From NCBI GenBank assembly GCA_963920665.1, contig OY987264.1:23540906-23604905 (forward strand): 64,000 nucleotides of DNA. Reading direction: 5' to 3'. Within the stretch, counting starts at the first letter, position 1, and each line of letters begins with the position of its first letter. Origin of the DNA: Straminergon stramineum (lineage: Eukaryota > Streptophyta > Bryopsida > Hypnales > Calliergonaceae). Below the pieces are notes generated by a model. It was given only the letters and a program-made list of their open reading frames with translations, did no database searches and had not been told where the DNA came from. Both the position numbers and the translations under genes were made by a program. Below are positions 47,383 to 60,009 of the stretch, piece after piece.

Positions 47383-48770
47383 CCCAAATTGTATTTCTTC
47401 AACTCAATCTTCAATTCATTGGCTTCTTTATTATCTTGCTCCAAATTGGGCTTCTCGCTTTCACAGTCTTGCTTTGGCTTTTCAGCTTCCGACTTGGTAG
47501 CTAATTTCCACCGATTGCTTTGCCTCCAACTAGGGAACCACAACTTTTTGCTTCACCAACTTAGAATTTCTTTTCTTCCATTGTACAATTTTGCTTTTGG
47601 TAACTTTAACACTTGCAAAACTTGCACTCTTTTTTCACCAACTCGAGATCACACTTTCTCTCATAAAATCAATTTAATTATGACCCTTACAATTTCTCAC
47701 ATAGCTCATTCTTATTTGACAATTGGCATGCATTCATAACAAACCAAATTGGAAATAGCCTAGAACAAAATTCAGAATTAACACACACTCCAATTTGGAT
47801 AGTGGCTTAAATTAACTCAGGCCATGTAAAATCAAACAAACTCCCATCTGGAATAGCTCATATAACATGAATCATCAATAAACCAACTTGGATTGCAGTC
47901 ACAAATTATTCTCCATCACTTCAACATCTTACTTTCACACTTAATTCATTAAAGACCACATCATATAATATTGCACACATACACACAACACCAATTTGTA
48001 TGTAATTTCTGACTTGATTAATCAACTAGTGAACAAATCATCGTTACACATAATACTTTTTCTCTATTCTCCACTCATTGTTTCATCTCTTCCATTCAGA
48101 TTTTTCTATTTATTTTATTTTTTTCACATTCCTTTCCTAATTGGAATACTTGATTTCCATCACTCTGTAATTTCCAACTAGATCTTACTCACATCTCAAC
48201 TTAAATTCATCACTGGCTCATCTTCTCCACTCACCTTCACAAACTTCCAACTTGTAAACATTCCCCAAACTTAGACATAGACATCATCCTTCCATAAACA
48301 CACATGCATTACTTCACTCAACCAATTAGCAATCATACGCAACCATACCAACTTGGAAACATTTCTAGAACTTAGACATAATCATTCCATCACTCATAAC
48401 CATAAACATGCACATGAACGAATGAAAATACACAGCACTACTTGGTTGGGATTCCAACTAGAACTTTCATCAGTGGGTAAAAAGAAAAAGAAAAGAAAAC
48501 CAAACCAAATCAAATAGGACTCCCCAAACCTAGTGGTTACCAATTTGAGAGAGACAACCTAACCAACATCGAACCACCAAATTGGAACTGCAAAGGCAAC
48601 TACCACACACAAAAAATCCCAAATTGGAATTAACTCTCAAAACAATCAATTGGACTTAATACCCACCTACATACAATCCTACTTGGATGGAATCATCACC
48701 CAATTCGGAACACAGATTAGAAAACTGGAACTTGGCTGGAGAGTCGGACTATTCCAATCAGGAAACCAAT
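47383..48770. repeat. Array 2: dispersed odd palindrome CCAANTTGG(A)
   Basis: About twenty-four copies or near-copies of CCAA(A/C/T)TTGGA at 20-170 bp spacing, for example near 47440, 47743, 47790, 47882, 48137, 48346, 48576, 48618, 48677 and 48699. Several extend to TTGGAA(T/A)A. Intervening sequence is rich in A, C and T and is not repeated. No gene is present. The core CAANTTG is shared with array 1. Confidence 0.7.
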
Positions 48771-48849
48771 CATCTGAATCAAGACATACACATTCAAAAT
48801 TCATTCACCACCCAAAAACACACCAAATAGAATCTAATTAGCTCATTAA

Positions 48850-50112
48850 AACACAAAATTAAGACACAAAATTCAGAAACAACAAGTCAAACTCAATAAA
48901 AGACAACTCAAAATCAACAAAAAATTTACAACAAAAAATCCTAATCGGTTATCTATAGGACCCTAGAGTCTTTTAACATTTGTAAGAAGGCAATAAGGCA
49001 ATCAATTCTCATTTAGAAAAATTAAGTGGACACACCCTAGTTTTGAAATGGACCCTCCCTAGCTCTTATTCCATCCATTGGCAAAGTATGAACCAATTCA
49101 ATACTTGACAAGTCTTCATTATGCTCTAGCATTATTGGCAATCCATTTTAGAATCACTTATTGACCATTTCAGAGGTTCCAATAGGATTGTTTGAAGAAG
49201 AGGATCGCTATAAGAGCCCCCTCTTGTAGTTCTACCACAAATAGCAAGACAAATGTGATTGCGATTGTAGCTGGAAGGCAACACTTTTTGGCTCCATTGC
49301 ATCACCGGACACTATTGCTTTTTGCTCTTTGTAGATAGATGCTACAATGCTTTGCCTATGGTATTTATGAGATCATTTGAGTCGAAACAAGAGCTCACGC
49401 AACTATTTACAAGACACGTGACAATCAATGAGGGAACAAGATTCACATGAGCTAGAGCAATATTGGCAAGAAGAAGTGAAAGTCACGAGAGTATCCTAAC
49501 ATCAACAAAGTTGCAACAAGCTTATTGTGGGGATGAAGTGGGTCACACTCTAAGTGTTCTTTAAGATGTAGAGCCCCCCATAAGAAGTGGCTTGGGGCTT
49601 GACCTTCAAAATGACTCTTCACATTGCATGTGAAGTTGAAGCGGTGGTGATGCTCTAACATAATATTGGATTGCATGTGGCACATTAGAATATCAACAAA
49701 CACATCCTATAGTAATATGTAGAAGTTGAGCTCTTACAAGGTTTGTCACAAAGTTTTGGGGGGTGATTTATTCATTGATGATTGATCCAATGGACCTTAA
49801 GACAAACTAACAATTTCACATGATGATTAGGGATGGTGAAAACATTGATAACCATCAAAATAAACAATTCATCATAGTTAGAGGTACTTTTTTTAAGGAA
49901 AAAATATTTTGGGATTATTAGCTATTGAAAGTCATTGATTTTTTTAAAAAATGATTATCTTAAGAATAAGATATATAATTCTTATAAAATTTCAAAGTGA
50001 AAGTTCCCTAGGACACTAAAATTGTCACATAGTCTAGTTATACAACCAAAATCTATTGAATCAACAATCAATCCATTGCAATTAAGTATTAGAATAATTT
50101 AATTGCACTTTG
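48850..50112. other. Spacer with one dispersed repeat
   Basis: No gene recognised. 49832-49970 matches 58700-58830: the words CAATTCA(T/A)CATAGTT and GAGGTAC, then TTAGC(T/A)ATTGAAA, run collinearly for about 130 bp. Confidence 0.45.
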
Positions 50113-50820
50113 GGGTGATTGCAAGGAACACTTCACGTTTTGTGTCAAAAACGCAATTTGTGGTTGTAGGATTGGTAATACTATATAGAACTATCAATTT
50201 TGTGTGTCAACAGTGCACCTACAAATCTGAACCATGAATGTAGGGTGCCTGTAGATTTGAACCATTGATTCAATACTATGCAATACTATAGACTATTGTG
50301 GAGTACTACAAAAGCCACTAGGAGTAAAATAAAACAAAAAAGGGGTCTATGTATCTTTTCATTTTTTGTAATTAAAAAAAATTCTATATCCATAAAAAAT
50401 CTACTTTGCTAGAGAAGATTGCACTTGCATTGCACCAAAAAATTAATGTAGGAAATTTTTCCCCTCTTTGTAGCTTTCACACAAAGGAAGGTCACTTTGA
50501 CCCCATGTGTGCAACCGACATGTTGCTATTTTTACAAAAACGCTTTGTTAGTCCTTACAAAGGTAGTACATCTCCAACATATCCAATTTGTGGCTTCCAA
50601 GTCACATTTTGGGATCATAAATAGTACTACCCCCCCCCCCCCCAAAAAAAAAAATATGGCCCAAATTAATTTTTTTTAATTTTAAAATATTTGAGGGATG
50701 TCTAAAACTTTCACATCTACCTTCCTTTCAAATTTCATGCCAAATAGACTAATGATGCAAAAGTTACGAGCACAAAACCACATGTCCAAGAAATAAGACA
50801 AGTGTTTCTTGCAATCACCC
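50113..50820. mobile_element. TIR element family T, copy A
   Basis: The left end GGGTGATTGCAAGGAACACT and the right end AGTGTTTCTTGCAATCACCC (inverted) bound 708 bp. Copy B (55760-56497) matches it in opposite orientation and copy C (28041-28768) in the same orientation. It contains a C14-A11 homopolymer run at 50630-50654. No coding capacity. Class not assigned, since no target duplication was found. Confidence 0.75.
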
Positions 50821-51071
50821 TTTTAAAGATACTTTCAATAGAGGTCTCATACTTGTCAAGAATGAATAAATAGACAATTTTGTGTGTTTTCACCTTATGA
50901 ATAACAAGTTACCTAAATTTATTAACTAGCATATGAAATATTTGTATCATCTATCTATATAAAACAAAACCTCTTATAGAGATGCATTTGTTTGCAAAAT
51001 ATCCATGATCATCAAATTGGGAATCTTGAAGATTATAATGTTTATTCAAACTTTATATAAAATGAGGAAAA
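50821..51071. other. Short spacer
   Basis: Nothing recognised. Confidence 0.3.
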
Positions 51072-51075
51072 TTAA

Positions 51076-52028
51076 CCCCTAAAGGACCAAATGGTGTTTT
51101 TTCCCAACATAGCGATTTCGGGCAGCTCACTACGAATGGACTTTTTATTTTTTTTTCTTTGAAATTTTCACGCAACATGTGCCCGAAGAGTAGCTTTAAG
51201 GCCCAAAAAATTTCATAACTTTTGAATACATGTTTAAAAAGCTATTGTATGATATGTTATTTTCATTGCTCAGCGAGCAAATCAGGCAACAAAAAAAACT
51301 TCTTTAAAAATCACTTTTAAAAAAAATAAAAATTTGAAATTTATTTTCCTGATTTGTATATACATGTAAAGCTTTGAATCATTCCATTTTGATTTATGAG
51401 ATGAAAGTTATGAAGAGTTTTAGTTATGGGTAGTTGTAGGTAGTTTGTGTAGTAATGGAATCTCTACTCTAAAATAAACTTTGAAGACCTTTATTTAACT
51501 CAATTTTTAATATTTTTGGAAAAAATAAAAAACATGAGGTGTAGATTGTTTATGAAAACAATTTAACCATTGGGATTGGCATTTTTTAATTCCATAAAGA
51601 AATTATTAAAAATTTAGTATTTTGGATCATCCTCTACTTCTTTCAACTTACTATTTTTTTCTTGTATGTTGTATAATTCCAAATTATCTAAATTTTTTCG
51701 AGCATGTAGCCAACATGACTTGAAGGATGAATCCTAAGAGTTACAACCATTTTGGACATTTTTTCATAATGATCTGACCTTGTGAAGTGCATCTGCCCAG
51801 ATTTTTGCAAGGCTAAAAATGACTTTTTGTCACTTCAAATGCTAATATCTTGCAATCTAAATAGTGGAAATTTTCTGAAATTTTTTCACATCTTCCCAAA
51901 CCAGCATACTACAAGATCCTATGGTTACATTTGTCCAAAAATGTATTTTTTCTAAAATTTGGTACTTGTACTAGAGGTGACAATTTTGGAGCGCTTTTGG
52001 TGAAAACATAGTCAAATACCTTTAGGGG
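51076..52028. mobile_element. TTAA-flanked TIR element, 953 bp
   Basis: TTAA (51072-51075) precedes CCCCTAAAGG and CCTTTAGGGG precedes TTAA (52029-52032): exact four-base flanks and an exact 10-bp inverted repeat. Same end type as 29121-29757. Non-coding. A truncated relative starts at 57374 (TTACACCCTAAAGGACCAA), matching this left end for about 17 bases. Confidence 0.7.
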
Positions 52029-52032
52029 TTAA

Positions 52033-53107
52033 GTTATTGGAGGTGTTATGATTATGTGAGTAATGGTGTGAGAGGGAAAAATAATTTAGAAGTCATTGTA
52101 AATTACCATGGTTCACCAACACACAAACATCATAACTCACACATGATTACACACTATGCCTTTCTATCTTGCAAAAAAATTTTGTGTGTTTTAGAATTCA
52201 TAGTCGTCCAAAACATAGTTGTCTACTAAGAATTATACAAAGAACATTTATTTGCAAATGGTTTGAAATCAAGATAGAGGTATGAAAACCTAGAGACATG
52301 GATATTTGCAATGATGCAGTGGACATATTTTTATAAAAAATGAATAGCTTGTTCATGTCATTCTTTTGAGGGTTCAATAATTCCCAATCATATTTGAATA
52401 GTGTATAAGGTAGCAACACCCATAACCTTGGAAAGTCTTTGGATGTACTACATAACCATCACCTCTAGAACCTAGGAAAGTCTTTCTAGGATGTACTACA
52501 TTTGAATATCTGACTTTAGTGTCAATATTAACTGCATTTGTAATCAATTCTTAAAAAGTTCACAATTTATTCTCTTAGTGTCGAAATAATACATTGAAAA
52601 AAATATCATTTCTTTTTTTCTTCCTAATAGGGTCCAATAATTTGTTGGATGTCTACTAATAGAAATCATATTCAAAACCCTTAAATTCATAGTCATGGAT
52701 TGTGCTACCTTATTGTAATTACAAACCTAGGCGACATTTGAATTTCCATCTTCCTTTTACTTATTGCCCATACCCACAAAAATAATCTGTTACTAAGAGT
52801 GATTTCCAACCAATATCTGGGAAGATCTGGTAGCTAGTTCAAAGTTAGCTGGTGGAATTGGTAAAAACCACTAATTGCAACATGAAAACATCAGCAAAAA
52901 ACCGGTGGAAAAAATCAAAAAAATCGATTTTGAATGAAAAATAGAGAAAATAACTGGACTCTGCACTTGAAAAAACAGTTCAATTTGGGAATTGAAGGAA
53001 AACAACCTGGAAATTTTTTTAAAAAACTTCCCTAACTCTGTTTCCAACTACCCAGCCAGCACCCAAAGGTGGTCAACTGCCACTCAGTGGGCTCTAAGCT
53101 TATAGGG
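52033..53107. other. AT-rich spacer, nothing recognised
   Basis: No coding or repeat boundary seen. Confidence 0.35.
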
Positions 53108-53111
53108 TTAA

Positions 53112-53507
53112 GGGAGCCGACCTCTTTCTGACCACTTAAGCAAATACACATACTGCAAGGGAGGTTTCAACAGTGGGGAAATTTTTCCTATGAGCAGAAA
53201 TAGAGTTCATAAGGTTTCCATAATTTTTCAAATTTTTTTTCCTCACAAAATAATTACTACGAGTTTTTAAGCTGAAGATTCTGTTCTACCCATATTGGCC
53301 ATACAGACCTTCCTCTTTTTGACCAAGGGCTGGTTGCAAAATCCAAGAAGGGCTGGGTCCAAATTTGAGAGTCTTGTAGCCAATTATAATGCACCACGAA
53401 TTGCCGGGAACTGTGCCAACATTAATTGTTGCTAATCACGTGCTGATTAAAATTACTCCACCCTACGTTGCCAGATTGGGTATGTGATTAGTAGGGGGTC
53501 GGCTCCC
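53112..53507. mobile_element. TTAA-flanked MITE with GGGAGCCGACC ends
   Basis: TTAA (53108-53111), GGGAGCCGACC at the left, GGTCGGCTCCC at the right, TTAA (53508-53511). An exact 11-bp TIR with weaker pairing for about ten more bases; 396 bp, non-coding. The TTAA flank suggests piggyBac-type or a Harbinger-type TTA/TAA target; I cannot decide between them. Confidence 0.65.
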
Positions 53508-54180
53508 TTAATGTTGTCTTGCTCTGAGCTTAGGTTGTCCCACCCCTCTTGTGTTTTGCAATGAATTTATTTTGGTGGAAGCTCACAACAAAAGTTCAAT
53601 ACTGTACCATTATTTATTGAAAAGCATACAGCTACTCAATAGTGGTTTCTATCCTGCACCTCTGAACTGTGCCCCATAAACTTTAGTTAGCCCATAACTT
53701 ACTTGCATCCTTCACATGGACTTAACTTAATTTAGGGTGCTTTCTGCAACACATGGTTGATGCACAGAGTTGAGGGTTTAATCACCTTGGTTTCCTGGTT
53801 TCCGGCGATGGACATACATTCGCTCATTTGATGCATTTAACTTAAGTTAAGCTTAAATTTTAGGGTTTCTGTGCAATCATGCCAACTGGAGTTATTATAG
53901 GGGCCCAATCTCAAGTTCCCAATTGGCCTAGTCAGAGCATCTACTGCACCCCTCTCGGTTTGAGCCCGAAACACGGATTTCCAAGGGGAGAGCGGCGGAG
54001 TCAGGCACCCCATAGCCAGGTGGAGCTACAAAATTTCCTCTGGGCCAGAGCAAAGGGGGGGGGGGGAAAGGACTTCTTTAGCATTGGTGGGTGATTCAAA
54101 GGCATCATATCATGAGAAAATTTCATTAGAGAGCCACATCCTTTACAAGCTGTCATCAGGCAAAGTCCTCCCAAATCCTA
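53508..54180. other. Mixed-composition spacer, no certain gene
   Basis: GC-richer than its surroundings. An ATG-initiated 71-codon frame at 53879-54094 ends after a G12 run (54055-54066) and matches no family. Words of array 3 (TTAACTTAAGTTAA) occur at 53837. Confidence 0.35.
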
Positions 54181-55600
54181 ATTTTTAATCTAAATTTTGA
54201 AAAATCTAAGAATGTCCCATGATCACATAGTACTACATAGTAAAAAAAAATGTACAAATTTGAAGAAAATTTGACCCCTGCACTAGAGAGTTGTAGAAGA
54301 TTCTATACAGTATGACTAATGTAACTAATGCCTGGAAGGGGCATTAGTCACAATTGAGAAAATCTTCCACAATTCTACCTCTTGGTTCAAAAAATCACTT
54401 AAGACATCCCCAAAAGTTGTAGTAAATCCTAAACAAGCATCCTAACATTTATAATTGGACATGTTAATGTCAATTTTATTTATTTATACGTTGGGAGTTA
54501 AAACAATCCAAAAATTGCAAAAAATTGCTAAAAGTGTCCAATGCTTCTACAAATTTGCAATTAGGTGTCTTACATAATGTAGAACATACATACAAGATTT
54601 CACTTGCTTGTGCGAGGGGCATTAGTAACAATTGAACAAATCTCCTAAAATACTTTCCTTTCGTATTCAAAATTGTCTAAAACTCCTCAATAGTTGAAAT
54701 GAATCCTATACAAGCATCCTAACATATAAAATTGGACATGTCAATGCCAATTCCTATTAGTTTTTGGAATGGAAGTTAAAACAATAAAAAATTGCAAAAA
54801 ATTCTAATAGTGTCCAATGCTTCTACAAATTTTCAAATAGATGACTTAAATAGTGTAGAACAAGTATACAAATTCTAAATAAATTTCACTTGCCCATGCA
54901 AAATTTGTGGCAAATTTACTCAGTTTTGAGTAATGTGACTAATGCCCCTCGGGAGCATTAGTCATATTACTCACAATTGAGCAGATCTCCTAAATTACTT
55001 GCCTTTTGTATTCAAAAATTGTCCAAGAACTCCCCAATAGTTGCATTAAATCCTAAACAAGTATATTATTAGATGAAATTGGACATGTCAATGCCAATTC
55101 ATATTAGTTTTTGGATTGGGAGTTAAAACAATAAAAAATTGCAAAAAGTGTCCAATGCTTCCACAAATTTTCAAATAGGTGTCTTATATAGTCTAGAACA
55201 TATATACAAATTTTAAATAAATTTCACTTGCCCACACAAAAGTTGTGGCAAATTTACTCAGCTATGACTAATATGGCTAATGCCCCTCAAGCATATTAAC
55301 AAATGAAAGTGGATAAAACAATTCCCATTTTATTAATTTTGGATTAGGAGTTAAAACAATAAGAGAATTTCAAAAATTCCTAAAAGTAACCAGTGTTCCT
55401 ACAAATTTGCACCCATGTGTCTTATATTGTATAGAAAATATATATAAATTCTAAAAAAATTTACCCTCTTTCATTTAAGAATTATAGAAGATTTTAGATA
55501 CTATAACTAATGTGACTCATGAGCTTGTAGGGTATGAGTCACATTAATCAAAATGTACTAAGTCTTCTACATCATTTACCTCTTAATTCACAAAATTGTC
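54180..55600 (+). repeat. Satellite-like array, four to five units of ~230-350 bp, each with a hairpin
   Basis: Units share GGACATGT(T/C)AATG(T/C)CAATT (54458, 54734, 55081; decayed at 55310), AGTTAAAACAAT, GTGTCCAATGCTTC and CAAATTTAC. At unit junctions lies an inverted repeat of the type GACTAATG…CATTAGTC. The best example pairs 54928-54945 with 54955-54972, 18 bases with one mismatch. No coding capacity. Confidence 0.75.
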
Positions 55601-55759
55601 TACTTCATAACATTTATGTCTTCATTCACAAGAAAGTACCCATCCCTAGTTGTATCCCTCGGGAAAATACATGAGCTACTTATTTGCCACAAATTATAAA
55701 TCTAGGAATTTTGGAATCCATATAGGCAATCAGAGGCCCCAAATTAAGATAAAGTGGTT

Positions 55760-56497
55760 GGTGATTGCAAGAAACACTTGTCCTATTTTTTGTCCCCTTG
55801 CCCTCGCACACGTGGTTTTTTGGTCATAATTTTTGCATCATAAGTCCGTTCCTCTTAAAATTTGGAATGGAGGTATACATAAAAGTTTCACAAATTCCAA
55901 AATTTCTTGTTTTTTTTATAATTAATTTACTATTTTTAAGGTGTCCCCGATTGGGTGTCTACCTCGGCCATTTGGGGGGGGGGGAGAGGGGGGGGGATTG
56001 GTCCAATGTTGTATCCAAAATGCAAACTAGAAGCCACAAATTGGAGAAGTTGGAGGTGTACTTGCATTGCAATGACGGATGAAGAGTTTTGTGCAAAACA
56101 CCTTTGCATGAGATGTCTACATAGGGCTAAAGTGAGTAGGAGAAAATTTTCCTTGAAGAATTTTTTTGGTGCAATGCGAGAGCAAGCATGTCTACAAAAA
56201 TGGTTTTTTTATGGAATTTTTTTTGAATTACTAAAAATGAAAAGGTCCATAGACCCCTTTTCTACTATTTTTTTGTTTCTAGTAGCTTCTATAGTACTCT
56301 ATAGTAGTCTGTAGTACTATATAGTATTGTATAGTACGGAATCAACAATTTAGATCTACAGGTACCCCAAATCGATGGTTGAGAGTCACATGCGCACTCT
56401 AATGCGTAGAATTGATAGTAGTCCATAGCACTGTTAGTCTTGTAGCCAAAAATTGCATTTTTGAGCAAAAAATGTGAAGTGTTTCTTGCAATCACCC
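55760..56497. mobile_element. TIR element family T, copy B
   Basis: The left end GGTGATTGCAAGAAACACTT and the right end AAGTGTTTCTTGCAATCACC are exact inverted repeats. Its reverse complement aligns with copy A. It carries G11-AGA-G9 at 55974-55996, at the position equivalent to the C-run of copy A. The longest frame (55955-56314) is low-complexity and not a gene. Confidence 0.75.
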
Positions 56498-59400
56498 TAG
56501 TGTAGAACATAGACTAATCAAGCACAAAATAGGGGGTCTTTTTTTAACATGCACCCTCGTAAAAAAAATCGGAGACTTTGAGAAGATGATTGAGAAAGGT
56601 GGTTCACACCAACCCACAAATGTAACTACAACTTTCAAATTGGTGTTGTCATCACCACAAGGGCCTTTGACTTGTTAGAACACAAAATCTAATGGCAACA
56701 AGGGGCCGTGAAGGTCCCCTCTACAAATTGAAATTCTATTGGGGTCAAGGCCAATTCTAGAGGCCCCATGCCTCTACATCTCCAATTGCAATGCTATTGG
56801 GGATTGAATTTCACTTGGCCACTCCATCCATCTCGAAAATCAGTTGACAAGGCTCTTTTGTCGATGTGCAGGAGATGCTTTCAATATGCTTAACTTTATA
56901 ATCCTACAAGTACATTTAAGATGGAATCTGCAACCTATTCTTGCCACCTTCTCAATTCTGCACTTGTATACCTATAGGGGACATTTGAGAGAGGAAATGT
57001 ATACCATGTGTACATGAGGGCCAAAAATTGAGAAGGTGGTAGTAATAGGATGGCTCACCTCTCTTGATCTTTGATGACAATGTTACATGAAGACAAATGG
57101 ATTCATGTACATGTTTATATAGCCAAAGTAAGTGGAGCCACACCTAATTTTGACCGCTTCCTAAAATCAACCAGTCTAGATTTTTGCCTAAATTGTACTC
57201 CAACTATTCATTAGAGTATGGTTGGTTTTGGAAATACCTATTTTCAACACTATAAAAATTTGTGGTTTATTTATAGAATGTCCAAAAAATGCATTTAAAG
57301 ATAATCCATAATCCCTTTTTGACTACCAACAAGATCAGACAATAGATTTTCAATATTATAATGGAAACATTGTTTACACCCTAAAGGACCAAGTGTTTGT
57401 TCAACGTTTGTAAGAAATCTTGGGTAGGTTCCTATGAAGTCATTTTTGGTTTGATGTTCATGAAATTTGGACACAATGTATAAACATGTACTTTTTTGGT
57501 GAAAAATGATTTTTTTTTATGAGGTGCTCGGATCAGAAGTTATGTTGCCCTAAACTTTTGGGGCATCTTGGACAATTCAAGAACCTTAAAGGAATCTTTT
57601 GCAAAAAAGCTCATCAACTTTTGAAATTTGGCAAGTATATAACTAATAAAATATGGCATAAATTTTCTGCCAAAAAACAACTTTTAGTCCTCAAATCACA
57701 TTTTAAGATGAGTCAAACTTTATTAGCTATATTGGAGCGGTTTCAAGAAAAAAACCTCTTCATACTTCGAGTCATATTATCTTGGAATTTGTGAAGTTCA
57801 AATTCTTAAAAAAAGTTCCATGGGTTCCAAATGTTTTTCTCTAACTTTTCACAATTTGAATTTCAAATTCAAAATTTCTTCATTGCACAAGAAATCATCA
57901 AAAAGTGACTAGTATATTGCCAACTCAATTAACCTCCTTGCATTGCAGGGTGATTTAGTGTAAGCTAGGTATTTTAGATGCATCTAAAAATTTTCAAGAG
58001 TGAACCTAATATCATATACTTATGAATGGTCAAAATCCTCATTTTGGTGTAGAGTAAAAATTTTATTCCAAGAAGGCTTGAAATCTATTGACCTTGTTTT
58101 GTAGGGATGAAAAAAGTTTTTTTTTCTCACTTCAAACATTATAATCTTTTTCCTTTTTTTTTAAAACCCAGAGTTTATTCCAAAAGTGAACTTAAAAAAA
58201 ATGGCAGAAAGTTGAGGACAAAGCCCTAGAGGAGAACAACATGAAAAATACCTATACAAACAACAAAAGCTAATTTTACATGAAAGAACTACAAGTAGGT
58301 TTCTTCATGTTCCAAGTAACGACTTCATCATATTTGGAGCCAAAGAATGGGGTACGGAGCCAAGAATTGTCAAACTTCCAAAGGGACTTGTGTGATGGAG
58401 TTGGATGTTTTTCACAAAGGAAAGTGGTGTGAAGCCATACCATTATGTCGTGGTCCAGAACGTTATAATCTTTCAATCCACCTGATTAAGTGGGCTGAAA
58501 TTTTTCCACACTTTGGTAAATTAATTTATTTCAATTTTGTATAGTTGAAGTTTCAACAAGAAGTTTCAATTTTCATTTTTGAATAACATAACAAAAAACT
58601 ACAGTTTTTGATAATGTCTCCCTTGAAAAAAAAACTTAGTTGTTTAAGGATTCATAATTATGAATTTCTTATTTGTGCCATTTTAGAAGTAGTTACTATA
58701 TGGTGAAAATACCCTTAACTGTCAAAAGAACCAATTCAACATAGTTGGAGGTACCTTTTCCCAAAAAAATACTTTTGTAAATTAGCAATTGAAAATCATT
58801 AATTTTCAAAAATATATTTATTTCAATATACCGCAATCTTAGAATTCTTTGGGGTGAAGGATAATTGTACATAGATACTTAGCTTTCTAAAATTGTTCAA
58901 TTCTTGTAGAAAGAGTTGATAGAGGTCTTCACAAAATGAACGTATACTAACAACTATCAATGAAGGAACTTGTTGCAAGACTCTAAGTTAATGATGCTTT
59001 GGGAAAGCTTCACCTTGATCATTTGACATGTTTCTAAGATAATTACACTTGAATGTATTTAAACAAATGATTGAGTGTTGTTCCTATTATTAAATTGCCT
59101 AATTTTTGTTTGAATCTTGTAGGAAGTCAAAGAAAATTATAGATTGCTTTCTTATACATTTATTGGACAATGAATGAAAAAAATATGATTTTTTAAAGTG
59201 CCAAAAATGAAGTATTTCTAAAATCAATCCTCAACTCTCATGAATAATGAGAATACACTTTAGACAAGAATCTCTAGGGATTGATTCAAGAAAGGTTTCC
59301 AAATTAGTTGTAGTCACCCTGAAAGGAGAAGCAAAACTCCTACTACAACTAACACGTCTTCTTCCATTATCTAAGAAGGCAATGACTTTTCCATTGGGAA

Positions 59401-60009
59401 CAACAAAAGACTACATTAACATTTCTCATGAATCAACCAAGAAAAACAACAAAAGAGAAAGACATCAATACAAGGGAGAGAATCACAAGCACTACTAAAG
59501 TAAAACATCCCATTATGGACCAAATGGGGGGTTTGCCCTCTTATCATTTCTGAAAGTTTCTAATTTTTTTCCAGAGAAACTTAAGTGATAGAAATGGCGA
59601 GAGCATTTGAAACTATAGTTTTTTTTGACAAAGTGTGAATTTATTTTGAATTTTTGATGTATTCAGCTCATCACGGCCTAAAAGAATTTTTATACTACCC
59701 CAAAACCAAAACTAATCCATAATACTCACCTTGCTCACCTATTGCGGTCAAAATATTTTCTTACATAGAAGACCTCAAAAAGGCACTTCATACAATGAAC
59801 TCAAAAACTGAAAGTTCCTATTGTGGTCACTAATCACTCCATTCCAATTAGCTAAGACACTGAATGTGACCCAAATCTAAATCATTCAAAGAAAATCACA
59901 GTGGGGTCATTCTTAGAAGTCCACAATGGGTAAAAGGTCCGTAATGGGTTGTTTTACCTTAAATCATATTAGAGTATTCACCCTTATTTAACAAATCAGA
60001 CTAGGCCAA
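56498..60009. other. AT-rich stretch with small repeat relics
   Basis: No gene recognised. It contains the truncated TTAA-type end at 57374 and the dispersed repeat 58700-58830 (partner of 49832-49970). Confidence 0.4.

Noticed and set aside
55955..56314. 119-codon frame starting in the G-run of family T copy B
   Set aside because: It begins in a homopolymer run, lies inside a non-coding TIR element and is not open in copies A or C.
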